Shown here: positions 20,201 to 34,700 of the stretch, in pieces
Position numbering within the stretch: the first letter of the stretch is position 1
How the letters are laid out: each line of letters starts with the position of its first letter
Origin: Antilocapra americana
Lineage: Eukaryota > Chordata > Mammalia > Artiodactyla > Antilocapridae
NCBI GenBank assembly: GCA_007570785.1
Contig: ML662442.1
Coordinates: 58,014,518 to 58,078,517 of the forward strand
Reading direction: 5' to 3'
DNA length: 64,000 nucleotides
Notes under the pieces: generated by a model
Told to the model about the DNA's origin: nothing
The model's input: only the letters and a program-made list of their open reading frames with translations
The model's database searches: none
Made by a program: the position numbers and the translations under genes

Positions 20201-23200
20201 TTAGAATTTTTGACTAATTTTAGATTTATTAAAAGAAATATACCAGTAATATGTGAAAAACAATTGTAATCACTACTTGGGAAAATATGACAACTTGTCT
20301 TACCATCATCCATCTCTGGTCAAAGTTCCAGGGGCTTCTGAGTATATAAAGTTATGAGATAACAGGAAACCAGAATTGCTGATATTACCCATAAAAAATT
20401 AATCCCTGCCACTTTAACTGCCATTACATCAAGTTTACCTCAATTATTTTTTAGATTAATCAGACTGCATATCCACTTAAAATAATTTTTAATTACAATA
20501 GATTTAAATTGCAAACAAAAGAAAAAAGCTTTAGTACTTAAGAAGTTACTTGAGATTAATTTATAAATATTGACCTGCACCACTCAATGAGATAGGAATA
20601 GGAACTGAGTGATGTAGGTCAATATTATTTGTAAACTAATTCAGTGTTTGTGCAATACGGTGGACAATAAATCTTTAGATAAGCATATTCTCACAAAACT
20701 TAAGTATATATCTATATAACTTTTCAGGAAATCTGAATACCAGTAAAGGTAAACCGTATCTACAATGTACATAAAGTTCACTACTTGACTGCATATTGAT
20801 TAATGAATGCTCTTAAGTATTCTTATTTTTCTGGAGGAAGAACTATTAATAGCTAATCTGACTCATTCTTTCCCCTGCTATAAATCAGCTCATTTATTCC
20901 CTGAAAATACATATCAAAGAACACTTTTATAAGCATCAACACCAAAAAAATGCTACATCAGAAAGCTCCTTGTTACAGCTCAAAATGTCCTGATGAGGGC
21001 CATAGTGCTTCACTGGGAAGGCTGATCTATGGCAGCTCACAGTGAGCCTCCAAATTTTTGGTTAACATAGTAGAACCAACAGTCACTAACTGGGTATTTT
21101 TATATTAAATAAGGCAAAAATAATTACTCAGGTTCTAAGGAGGAGCAAAAAGTCCATGATGCTGAACTGACTACCCATGCCTTTTCACCACAGAACACTC
21201 CAGCCCCCAAGAAAATACTTAAGACAGGAAAGTTGGCCTGGACCACAGAAACACTAGATGTCCTTAGTTACAAACCATCTGCTGCCAAATTCAATACACT
21301 CTACACCACAATAGGAAATCTATATGCTGAAAAGTAACATACACTTCACACCACAGTGGGAAATTTATATGCTGAAAAGTAAAACACATACAGCCTAGAG
21401 AGACAAGACAAATGCCATCCAGAAGAGGGAGAGAAACCTGAAAGATGACTGTACTGGGAAAAGCTACATAGGAGAGATTTCCAGACACCTGACGCTTGGC
21501 CCTTTAAACCTTTAACATTCTTTTTTTTTAAACACAAATCTATGATGTTCTATGTAATTCTCCACATCTCAAAAGAGTTTAAAGAAAATGTTCTCAAGTT
21601 TTCCCTCAGTTATAAAACTGAAGATAAAAAAAATTATTAAAAAGAATCACAGAGGTCCAACTCAAAGAACCATTTTAACAGGTGATATATTAGAAAACAT
21701 AATTGAACATTTTGTCATAATTCTAAGAAGCACCTTATGATGGAAGAAACATAAATCTTACAGAGCACTGCTTTCACTGAACCATTCCTTCCAAAATACT
21801 TACTTTTCTACTGATGTATCTTCAAAGTGGTTCCCTAAGGAACTCCTGAGAGGTACCAGTTTGTACCCATCTTTTATGTTCTACTTCCTTTCTTGTCTTT
21901 TTATCTCACACTCCTCAAGCTCTAGTTTAGTGGCAACTTATCCCTCCCCTAATCCCCAGCTATAGGCAATGCCATGCCACGTCCACTCCATAGATACTCT
22001 AAACCCTCAACAGTACAAATTGGCTATCCAGAGATCGGAGTCGGTCTCTTTATCACTGACTCTTGCTCTGCACGAATATGGGCTGCTTACGGACTGATTG
22101 CTGTTCTATTAACCACCATGCCTGCAACAATAATCAGGGTTGCTGTGGCACCTTTTCTCCTTGTCACTTTTTCTTATCACTTCTACACTTTTCAGCTTTC
22201 ATATCAAAAGGGCCTGTGAGACATCACTGGCCAATCTGAATACTCCACTCCTTCAATGCGGCAAACCAATAGAGTATGGTGTACTGTGTCCAGATTAACC
22301 TTCAGGTCTGTGGTTCCTTATTAGATCCTTTTTATTGGATCTTTCTTCTTGGATGCTTAGGAATTACTATTTCCTCATTAACAAGAAGGCCTTAGTATCT
22401 TTTTCTGGTTTCTTCTCTAATACAGATATTAGAGAAGCCAAGGTGTACCAGAATGCTATTAGTGGAAAGCTCAAGCTTCACCATAGAATTATATCAATAT
22501 TATGTAATTATAGCAAGACATTTGGAAATAAGTTACAAAAAATAGCAGAGATTGCTAGAAGAACTTGTAAAAGAAAACAAATGCTCAAGAATAACTAATG
22601 ACATTGTATAGTAAAATAAAGGTCTGTATAGTCAAAGCTATGGTTTTTCCAGTAACATTCAAATGTGAGAGTTAGACCATAAAAAAGGCTGAAAGCCAAA
22701 GGACTGACGCTTTCAAACTGTGGTGTTGGAGAAAACTCTTGAGAGTCCCCTGGACTACAAGGAGATCAAACCAGTCCATGCTAAAGGAAATCAACCCTGC
22801 ATATTTACTGGAAGGACCGATGCTGAAGCTCCAATACCTTGGCCACTTGATGCAAAGAGCCGACTCACTGAAAAAGATCCTGATGCTGGGTAAGATTGAA
22901 AGCAAAAGGAGAAGAGGGTGGCAGAGGATGAGATAGTTAGATAGCATCACTGACTCAAAGGACATGAGTCTGAGCAAACTCCGAGAGATAGTGAAGGACA
23001 GGAAAGCCTGGCGTGCTGCATTCCATGGGGTCATGAAGAGTTGGACACCCCTTAGCAACTGAACAACAATAGTAGAATAAAGAGATTTAGGAGGTGTAAC
23101 AAAGAATATATAGGAATCTTAACACACAGAAAGTTTTAAAGGAAGAGGTAAATTATTTCAGTATGAGATTAAATCCTGCTTAATTTTAACATATTAAGAA

Positions 23201-23262
23201 AATAGCTCTAAAACTTACAGTTTTACTCACAAAAGTTAAAAAAAAATATATATATATATACA

Positions 23263-23293
<31 letters not shown>

Positions 23294-25678
23294 CCCCCAA
23301 TGTATCTTCCAGAAAACACTAGTAATCATCTATCCTTTTGTTTTACTATTAAGTAGACAAAGATAAATGATAAATTTTAAATATACTACAGCCGTGAATA
23401 TACTAGTGAAAGGAACACATAAAAACCAAAGGCCATTTTTTCTTCCATTTTCTCACCCTGATATTTTCTTGGAAATAAAATCCCATGCACTTTAATGAGT
23501 ACATTTTGTTAAAAACTTAATTTGTTGAATTTAATTTATAAATGACATTGTGAGATAAGAGAAAGCATGTCTAAAATCAAAAAGCATTTTTTTAAAAAAA
23601 AAATATAGTCTGTCCCATTAAATTGACTGTTTGATTTTTATACTGGAAAACAATCTATGTTCAGTCTCTTGTTACCTGAAGAAATGCTGAAGCTCCGTGT
23701 TGATTGTAGACAGATTCTGCTGCCGCCTACCCCCCTAAATTTCCTACCAACCGGCTGAAACCAATTCTTTCTGATCTATGTTTGGTCAAAAGTAGGTCTC
23801 ATTCTTCCAGCTCCTGATCTGACGAGAACTACTAGGAGACTTAAATCCTTGGCTAGGTTACCAAGGCACTGTGCAAAATGGAATAATAATACAGCACAAG
23901 TTACTCATGAGCTTAAGAAATCTCAGTTTTGCTTACAAACTTATCTGCAAAGTTAATCTTCATTCATTATTCTAGGTAATACTATGAAATAGTAAAATAA
24001 TTTTCTCCAGTCTTATATGGATAAGTAGTTCAAAGATCTAAGATGCATTTATTACTAGACACACCCAAAGTAATATGTATATTTACACATCCTTCTAGGT
24101 TTCTTTAGTCTTTATGGGCTGTGGTGGACAGCAAATAACAAAAAGCTTTGTTCTAAGACAGTGTGACAATGTGTGCACTTCCTTTTTCATATCACAAATG
24201 ACAGATGTAAATCAAGTGTTAATTTTAATAGCTATGCCAGAGTTTAGTAAAGCTAACTAGCAATTTTCCTGTGAATTGTTGTAGTAATTATTTTATGAAC
24301 CTAAAACATTTTTATATGTATTTATGTTTCAACTGGATTATAACTTAAAAATCAGTAATATTCAAATACTTGCTTTTCCATCAGACTGCTAAGCTGCTCC
24401 CCTCTCCACAGAATAGGATGTTTATTTCCTTTACCATATGAGAGTCGTCTGACATAATTCATACATATGCACAACAGTGTATATTAAAAGATAATTATTA
24501 TGTCTTTGTTTTACAGTTGCAGAAGGCTAGATACAATCCAAATGTCCATCAAGATAAGTGGAAAAAAGTTAAAAAGCACAGCACAGTGTAAACTTTGTAT
24601 GCACACAAAATTACAAGCATTGTACATACATACATGTACATGCATTTTAGTTATATGCACTAAAATTCCCCAATCAGACCATGTAAACCTTAAACCTTAT
24701 TTATCAAAGTAAGGTAGCCATCCATCAATTCTTTCCCCATCCCCCATTTTTTCTTGCAGTTCTAACTTATGAAAAAAACAAGTATAATTTCATATTCCAA
24801 AAATTACTGAAACTTAAAAGTAAACAAAGATGGTGGAAAACTCCAAATTAATTACAAACACCAAAAAGAAAAAACAAACCTGTCAGTTTTTTTCAATGAA
24901 TACCAAAATAACACTGATGGAGAAAAACAGAACCCAAGTATTCTAAAACAGTCTTTTTACTATATGCTCCAAAACTAAATGCAAAAAGAACTACATACAA
25001 ATACTGAATGAACTTTAGTTAGTAGGTTTGCTTTTCCACAGGTGTATGTTAGAAATTCTGTATCTACTTATTATGTATTCTATAACACTGAACAAATAAG
25101 TAAATATCTTTAAGATAATGAAAGTCAAACTTACCATCATTGGAAAAGAAAATTCAGAAAAGGGGGAAGTTGTAATGAACTCTGTGGTACTGGGTCAGAA
25201 TTGCAGGTATCAAACAATATACTCATAAACATACATATATAGAAACAGAGTAACAGATTCATGTAACACACGTTTCCCGGCTCTGTTTACTGAAAGGGCC
25301 CAGAAGTAATGATATCCCTCCAGTGCCAAAGTGCACATCATGCATCCAGATTCTGGTTTCTAAATACCATTCTTGTAAAAAAGAAAGGTTTCCTAGAGAA
25401 ATGTATGATTGCAGGATTGGGGCAGGGAATGCACCCTTTGTTATGCTAAACAAAACTACTCAAAGATTGATAAGAATATGAGAGAAACATTGGAAGGAAA
25501 AAAAAGAAAAAAACGGGGAAGCTTGAAGATGATCCCACTGTCCAAATCTGGACAGTGTGAGCACAGAAATAAACAGTGATATAATGGATTCCAGCCATCA
25601 TCATAAAATAATCCATTAATCTATACTGAGAGGGAGAGATGGATGGAGGGAGTGGAAGACAGAGAAGGAAAAGCTTCT

Positions 25679-25743
<65 letters not shown>

Positions 25744-28700
25744 GCTGCGCAATCGTTTCTAACTCTTGTGTGACCCCATGGGCTGCAGCCTGCCAGGCTC
25801 CTCTGTCCATGGGATCTCCAGGCAAGAATACTGCAGTGGGTTGCTTTGTTCTCCTCCAGGGGATCTTCTTGACCGAGGAATCAAACCTAGGTCTCCTGCA
25901 TTGCAGGCAGATTCTTTACTGTCTGAGCCACCACGGAAAAGTCATACACCAATCAATGTGTAAAGAGTGTTGGAAGTGGGAAATTACCATTTGGAAACAT
26001 CAAATCAAACATCAAATTAAAAAATGAAGAGAAAGAGGATATTTACCTAGTTTCGAAGTATCTCTCCATAAGATACTCATTAGTTACAAAGAGAAAATTG
26101 GTGACTTTATTTGGAGAAACCTAGCAGGCACTATCTTAATCAAGAAATCAAAGTTAAATCACCAGTAATGGGGACAAACAGACACTATGTCCTTCTTGAT
26201 AAGCTGCACTGAGAAGGAGTATCATTTCTGTGATGTACCTGACCAAAAACCTAATCATAACAAAGCAGTCAACAAACAAACTGAGGGGTATTCTACAAAG
26301 GAAATGGACTGTGCTCTTTAACAGTGGCAAAGACATGAGAAAAAAGATGGAGGAACAGTCTCAGGTTACAGGCAGTGAGAGATAAAACTAAAATAAAGTG
26401 TGATTATTTTACTATTAAAGGACACTCGTGGGCAAAACCAACATGATAATGTAAAGGAAAAAATAAATTATTAAAAAAGAAATAAACTAGAAAAACACTT
26501 GGGAAAAAAAATAAAGAACACCCGTAGGCAACTGGCAAAATTATCTAAGGTCTGTGAATTAGGTAACAGTATCACATAAATACTAATGCCTCAAATGTGA
26601 TACATGTGAGTATGTAAGAGAATGCTGTTTTTTAGAAAATATGCATTGAAGGATTTAGGGAAAAGAGCATCTAGTGTAAAACTTGCTCTCAAACAGTTCA
26701 CAGAAACTTTATACACACACAAATGCACAGAAATCAAGAATATGATACACACACGGTAAAAGGTTAACATTTAGAAATGAAACTTAAGAAAACAAAAAAT
26801 AAAATTACTGAGGTGTCTGACAATGCTACTACTAAATGCTTATCTATGCCCTGGCTAATCACATAACAGCTCAATTACTTCATTGTTCCAAAATACTAAT
26901 AATTTGAAAAGTAAAAATCAGGGAACTTTCAAATGCTGTCATTGCCAGTCACTTAACTTCCCTCAGCCTCAGATTTCTCATTACAGAAGATTAAATAATA
27001 CCTAAGGCTAAAACAGTGAAACAAGAGTCAAACGAAAATAAGCTGTGTTTACCTGTGTGTCTCCCTCACCTGTTCTTAAGGGGAGAATGTTTCCTTAACA
27101 CCTTCACTCTCGGGCAGCCTGCCACTCTCAACAGCAACAATCCCAACTGTCTGAAGACAGCAAGAGCAGTTGCTGCGATCTTAAAAGAGGATGTTTGGCA
27201 CTTCACATAACATATTTTGACAATGATTAACAGCCAGTATTCCAGAGTGTGGTCACTTCCTTTCTAAAGAAAAGAAGTTAGATATATGCTCATTGGGTTT
27301 TCAAAAATTCATATTTTCACAACAGACACCCAAAGAAGCATTCTTCTTTGGTTTTTCTAAGGAAATTTTAACTCATTATACATTACAGCAATAGCACTAA
27401 AGTGCTGGCTAGGGGTCCTTAGTGCTAGAAAGTTGTGGTGTGCCTTATGGGGAAAACACGTTAGATAGGCTTTGTCCAGGCATGAATTACAGCACTGTTG
27501 GCCCTGAGTTCAATGCTAATAAGTCAACAATACATATTAAATGAGGTGTCTTTAAACAGAAACTAGGTTCTGTGGTGATCAGCTGATGAAAATGTTGTGA
27601 CCAGAGGCTCACAGGAATCTAACCCTGCTCCTCTAGAAGTTCAGTCATCACTAATTCAGTGTTCGTGGGAACTACTGAGATAGTAGGAATCAATTGTTTA
27701 TGCAAAGCCATCACCAGTCCTGTAGCTTCTACTTTAAGAAGCAGAAGCTTCTCTTCACTGACTTCCCTTCATCACTCACACTGTCATCATGCCCACAATC
27801 CCCGGGCTCTAATAAGCTTCCTTGCTCCCAACTCTTACACCCTTCTTGTCCATTCTCCTCAGAGGAGTCGAAGTGACTCACCATAATATGGGTCGGCTTG
27901 TTAGTCCCTGGTTTCATCCTCTTGGTGATTTCCTAGTGCAGTTGAGATAAAATCTGAACTCCTTCACAGGCACACAGTTCCTCTTGATACCCAGCCCCCC
28001 TCTCCTGCTTCAGGTTAGCACCACTCCACTCTCACAGCACTCCAGACAGTGATCTGTTGTTGTTCTTTAACACACTGGTCTCTCTACCTTCTCTCTGCTC
28101 TTTTCTTGCCCATCTTCTGTTCGATCTTCAGGTCTGTGTTAAATATAACTTTCTCAAATTCAAATAGAGACCCCCCTCTTACTTATTTACAGCATCCTCT
28201 ATTTATCCTCTGGTGGCTCAGCAGTAAAGAATCCACCTGCCAAGTAGGAGACATGGGTTCGATCCCTGGGTCAGGAAGATCGCCTGGAGAAGGAAGGAAA
28301 TGACAACCCACTCTAGGATTCTTGCCTGAGAAATCCCATGGACAGCAGAGCCTGGCAGGCTACAGTTCATTGGGTTGCAAGGAGTTGGACACAACTTAGT
28401 GACTATGCAACAAACTACTTACCCTCTTAACACCACCCACTGGTTATTCATTTGCTTAATGTCTAGTTCTCCACCACACTCAAGCTCCATGAGGACAGAA
28501 TAGATCTTTTTAATTTGCAGCCATATTTCTTACATCCTGAAAAGTGCTGAGCAAATAACTGTGGCTTGATAAATGAATGAACCTGACTAACGCACTACAT
28601 CTTTTTAGCAATATATTGAAACAAAGCTTGACTATGTTTGAAATGTTTGTTTGGGACTTCCCTAGTGGTCCAGTGGTTGGGACTTCGCCTTCCAATGCAG

Positions 28701-31700
28701 GGGGCAAGGGTTCCATCCCTGGTCAGGGAGCTAAGACCTCACATGCCTCGCCAAAGCATAAAACATAGAAACAAACCAAAAAAAAAAAAAAAAAAACATA
28801 GTCAAAACATAAAACAGAGGCAATATTGTAATAAATTCAACTTTAAAAACGCCGAAACATAAAACAGAAGCAATACTGTAACAAACTCAATAAAGACTTT
28901 AAAAATAGTCCACATCCAAAAAAAAACTTAGAAAAAAATGTTTGAAGGTAGTGAAACACAGATTATTTGGAAATGGCAGTGACACATTTCTCTTTACGTG
29001 AACTTAATTATAAGCAAGACATTAAGAACTTTTAAGAACTGTCCCGAGTCTCTGCCCCCTTCTCCACACAGTATAAAATGATATGTACTTACTTTAACAA
29101 TTAGCCAAGACTAAGCATACTACTGAGCAAACAGCATTACTGGAGAGACCATCCTAAGTAAGCAGGGCAAGCTTTGCACAGATCAGAAACAAGTGAGGTT
29201 CTGGAGTTATCAACTCTATAAAGTTACTGCCCTTTAACAGAGCGTAAAGAGTGGGAAGAAGTGAATAAGCTTTCATCTGCTTTAACAGTTTTTTCCACTG
29301 AAATGGTAGTTCACTTTTTTCCTTTTCTGTCCTTATCTAAAACTTTCCAATCAAAATTCGGTATTATCTAATTTTTACATTAACTTTATTGTTTTGGAAC
29401 ATAGGAAAAAATGTATTAATCATGAAGATCTAACTTTTCCTTTTTCTTCTCAAGATTCTCCAAGTTCTTTAGTTATTTCTAACATAATTCTTTCATATTC
29501 TCCCATGATATCCTGAAATCGTCATCCTTTCTCTCAGATGATAAAGTGTCACTTCTACTTTGAAAAAAAAGTTAAAAAGTCCAATGTCATGCTTTTAGCT
29601 TTATAGAGTTAGTTTAACATCATGTGGTAAAGCATTTTCAAACAATATAAGTTCAAAATTATGAAATCAACTTGTTTCTTATGTGTACCAGCAAATCAAC
29701 TCCTAAAATTTCGGAGTAACAAGTATCTTCTGATATTTAAAAGTCTCTCTATCACAGCAAATAAAGCACTGACATCCACCCTGGCCTTTTTTTTTTTTTG
29801 AACAAACTACTTAACATCCTATTTGCCTTTGATCCACTTTTTTAAATTACCGACTTTTAATACATGTATAAAGAAATTATAGCATAGAGAATATCTGGAA
29901 AATCTACTTTGCAAACTTCACACAACTACATCAAAGAGACAAATATAAAGTGCTAGGCGCTTTCATGCGCTCCAGCCCTTAACTGCTCAGTCATAGTCCA
30001 GCCATCTATTTTATTCATCGTTTCCATATTCCAAACTGCTTCGGGTGAACCGTTATAAGCTAGCTGTCCTTTCAAGATCTAGAATCAACTTGCAACGTTT
30101 TCACTGGGTGTGTTTCCCACACAGCTCTGATTTAGTTTCATTAGCGACTGTCTCATGATATATTGCTGAATAAGCTGAAGAAGTAATACACAATGTCCTT
30201 TCACTTCATTCTGTAGCTATCAACCTGTGACCTAACATTGTAAAATAATTATTTCACTATTTTACCATTCCAAGAAATTAATGTTTTCACAGATGCCCTC
30301 TTTATTTGCTCCAAGAAATTGTCCTACCAACGTGTTTTGAATAACCACATAGTTTACCAGCATGTTTCTCATTAAAAATTACGTTTGCTTTAAAATAACA
30401 GTAATTTCAAATTCATTTCACTTCTTTGTAATTTTTTTTCCAGTGTTTTTTCCCACTTGGAAACTCCTTGTGTTTTAAATGATTTTTCTTCGCAGCCAAA
30501 CTCTTGCTAGCCATGTCATGTCAAATGCTAGCCATCAAAACTCTGTATCATAATTCTACTTTTTTCTGATTGTCCCTGGTCTTGTGAACTCTGCAGGTAA
30601 TGTTTATAAAAGAGGCTCTACATTATCCTGGGCTTCTCTTGTGGCTCAGCTGGTAAAGAATCTACCTGCAATGTGGGAGACCTGGGTTCAACCCCTGTGT
30701 TGAGGAGATCCCCTGGAAACAGGAACGGCTACCCACTCCAGTACTCTGGCCTGGAAAATTCCATGGACTGTATAGTCCATAGGATCACAAAGAGTCAGAC
30801 ATGACTGAGTGACTTTCACTACATTATCCTGGTAGCATAAACAGCCATCTGGCTATTGATGATAATGACAATAAGTACAGTATTTGGTTTTCCACAGTTG
30901 TTGTTTCAACACCATTATCTAACTTATCTGGTGAATTCTTGGAAACTTTTCTGCTTTTATATTAATTTCAAAGAAAGTTTCCACAAAACAAACTTCAACT
31001 GACCATACCCATAACACTGAATAGCTTAAGAATAAGAAATACTATACAGCAAGCAATGCAAAGCTGGGAAAGCATCAAAATAAGACAAAAAGTCTATGCC
31101 GTGGGTTGGCAGGACACTAGGCCAACTGCTGAGTTAAACCAAAGGCTTCACTGCTTTTTAACAAATTCTTAACAGTTACAAAACAACTGAACCATGACCT
31201 GATCTTATATCTCTAAATAGCGGATTCCATGCTTAACAGTCCTATTTCATTCCTGGGTCATAATTTTTTCTCCCTAAGGAAGCTGGGGGATAAGGAGAAG
31301 AAATGCGCTCCCTATGCTGCTTTTCCACTATCTCCATTTTTGTATTAAAATAAGTTAAGCCATAAGATTTTATTAATTTATTTACTCCTAAAGTGGTGGT
31401 TGTTCTGGCACTTCAAATATATTAGATTCTTGCCTTTGGAACATTGCCTTTTAAAGATACAATAAGGCCTCTCCTTTACCTGACATTCTCCAGAACAGTG
31501 GAAGCCAAATTTCCTTAAAAATGGATCTTGTTACTTAAGAAACTGTAAAGGTCTGAGATTTTAACCTACTTGCAACCCAACAAGTTAGACTGCCACAGTA
31601 GCTCTGCCTATAAGACAAATCTCAAACACAGATTTTCTATTAAGCCTTTCCACTGTCTAGCCTCAAGCTATTTTTCTGTTCTTTTCTCCCTCTCCACACC

Positions 31701-34700
31701 ATTTTTTTTTTAATTAGTTTTGCCATACAATGTCATGATATCACTATGGGTTTACATATGCTTCCCCTCCAGAACCCCCCTCCCTCCTCCCTCCCGCCNN
31801 NNNNNNNNNNNNNNNNNNNNNNNNNNNNNNNNNNNNNNNNNNNNNNNNNNNNNNNNNNNNNNNNNNNNNNNNNNNNNNNNNNNNNNNNNNNNNNNNNNNN
31901 NNNNNNNNNNNNNNNNNNNNNNNNNNNNNNNNNNNNNNNNNNNNNNNNNNNNNNNNNNNNNNNNNNNNNNNNNNNNNNNNNNNNNNNNNNNNNNNNNNNN
32001 NNNNNNNNNNNNNNNNNNNNNNNNNNNNNNNNNNNNNNNNNNNNNNNNNNNNNNNNNNNNNNNNNNNNNNNNNNNNNNNNNNNNNNNNNNNNNNNNNNNN
32101 NNNNNNNNNNNNNNNNNNNNNNNNNNNNNNNNNNNNNNNNNNNNNNNNNNNNNNNNNNNNNNNNNNNNNNNNNNNNNNNNNNNNNNNNNNNNNNNNNNTA
32201 CATCTGCGTTCCTTTTGCTGTCTCGCATGCTGGGTTCTCGTTACCATCTTTCTAAATTCCATATATATGCGTTAATATACTGTATTGTTGTTTTTGCTTC
32301 TGGCTTACTTCACTCTGGATAATGGGCTCCAGTTTCGTCCATCTGAGTAGAACTGATTCAAATGAATTTTTTTTTAATGCTGAGTAATATTCCATTGTGT
32401 ATATGTACCACAGCTTTCTTATCCATTCGTCAGTTGATGGGCATCTAGGTTGCTTCCATGTCCTGGCTATTGTAAACAATGCAGCGATGAACATTGGGGT
32501 ACACGTGGCTCTTTCAATTCTGGTTTCCTCGGTGTATATGCCCAGCAGTGGGATTGCTGGGTCATATTCCACACCATTTTTAAAGTATTTTTTTCAGATG
32601 GATTATTTGTAATCATGCATGTGTTTTCTAGTATATTTTCTGCCTCTTCCACTAAATAAACCTAAATTTGAAATATCTATTTCATTCATACCGTAACATC
32701 TATTTCATTTATACCGTATCTATTTCATATCATACCAAGTCTACTTCTACGGTGGTTTAGTCCAGGCTCCTCTGTCCATGGGAATTCCAAGGCAAGAATA
32801 CTGGAGGGGGTTGCCATTTCCTTCTCCAGTCTATTTCTATATCCAGCACCTATTATAAAACCGTCACACAGAAATCACTTAATAAGTATTTGTTAAAAGA
32901 AATGTAAAGTTTTTAAATGTAATTTAAACCTATACACATGCTATTCTTCACTGCTTCCTACGCTCACCAGCCTACATCTTGAAACCTATATGAATTCACT
33001 TGTCCACATGACCCAGGTGGGTCCCCATCTCGTACATCTTTCCAAAGTATGGGAATTCCCTGGTGGTCCAGTGGCTAAGATTCTGGGCTCCCAATGCAGG
33101 GGGCCTGGTCGATCCCTGGTCAGGGAACTAGATCCCAGATGCCACAACTAAGACTCGGCAGAGCCAAATAATATTTTTTTTAATGTTAAAAAAATCTTTT
33201 CAAGTAATTTCCTACCAGATTTCTATTCTCACAACTCTATTTTCTCCAGTTAAAAACTGAAGAAACTATACAACGTAACTCGAAGCACGCCTTCTCTTGT
33301 TTGTCTCATTTTCTTTTGACTTTTGTTACTGTTTTCTCTCATCCACAACCTATGGCTGTTTTCCTCATTCTTGAATGGACTCTTACCTCTGGTTTTATAG
33401 AGACAGTGTTCAGAACTTCCCTTTGCATATATTTCCTACTTTCCTTTACTGGTGGTGAGAAAGTCACCTGATTTTTATTAGACTTAAAATATTCCAGTCT
33501 ATGAATATAATGTGGGAAATGAAAACAGACAAGTAAAAAACTGCTGGGCTTAAGGGCAGCACTGAAGACTTAAAACGTGAACTTTAAAAAAAGAAACCGA
33601 AATAGAGAAACTGAAGCTTAGGAGAAGAAGAGAAGCTAGGGAATATATGCAAAGTCATAATCCCAATGAGTCTAGGACTAAAATTAGGTATCACTCCAAA
33701 GGCACTATTCTCAACCCTGTCTTACATTTCAGCCTTGCTAAAACAATTTTCACCCAATGTTACTGATCCAAAGCCCCCAGTGCTACCACATATTAACAGC
33801 GTGATACTGAGGAACCTCAGACACTGTGCAGGTAAAATAGGGGTAATTATCGTACTTACCTAAAGAATATATAAAGACCAAACGAGGTAGCTAATGAAAA
33901 GCACTTAGTACAGTGTCTAACACTTAACATAGAAAAATACTAAACAAATGTTAACTATTAGGATCGTTTTATTCCTGTCTATCAGAAGTCAGCACATTTT
34001 CTGTAAGAACCAAATGGTAAATAGTTTATGCTGTGTGAGCCACACAGTCTGTGTTGCAACAAAAACAAGCAGCAACCTGGATTAACCCGTGGGCCACAGT
34101 TCGCCAACTCCACCTGCTTTATGGCGGAGTTTTTCAACTTTGGCACCACTGATATTTGGGGCGGGAGACTGCTTTGTTACGGATTGCTGTCCTGGAGGAC
34201 ACGGCATCGCAGGACGTTTACCAGCACCCTTGACCTCCACCCGCTTGATGTAAGTAGCATTCCCCAAGTTGGGTCAACCAAAATAATATACCTCCTGGGG
34301 AGCAAAAATGACCTGAGCTGAGAAAGCTTGCTCTACAGCAATCAAACACATGAAAATATAGCTTGAATTTTCTAATGAAGAACGTAACTGAGTAAAAAAG
34401 TAATAGTTTAACACACTAAAAAGTATTTATACTCACTTAGCTAAAATGCCCACACTTAGCAGTAACTTTATAACTTCCGTGATACACACGGCTGTGGTTG
34501 AAAAGTAGAGTTCTCTGTCTGATGTCCTTGTGTATCTTAAAGCTACGGTGTAAGCTGCAGCCACCAAGGTCATCACAGCCAAGCAGTATAACTTGAATAA
34601 TAAATTGACATTTTCTGGAAAATACGTGCAAAGATATTATTTAATAGACAACATTATGTATATAAAAGTTAATCAATGTCATACTTCAAGATGTTTTCCA

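Larger units (their letters stand above)
20068..34436 (-). other. SLC35A1 intron 2
   Basis: 14.4 kb without any recognised coding exon. Holds SINEs, a BovB fragment, an L1 with assembly gap, CHR-type SINEs and hAT fossils listed separately. The stretches 21400-22600 and 29000-30600 show nothing I can identify. Confidence 0.75.

Noticed and set aside
21974..22219. 81-codon plus-strand frame with a hydrophobic C-terminus in SLC35A1 intron 2
   Set aside because: No family resemblance that I can name and no conserved gene expected here; most likely chance.
31720..32322. Open frames of 156-200 codons in several frames
   Set aside because: They run through the 400-N gap and exist only because N codons are not stops.
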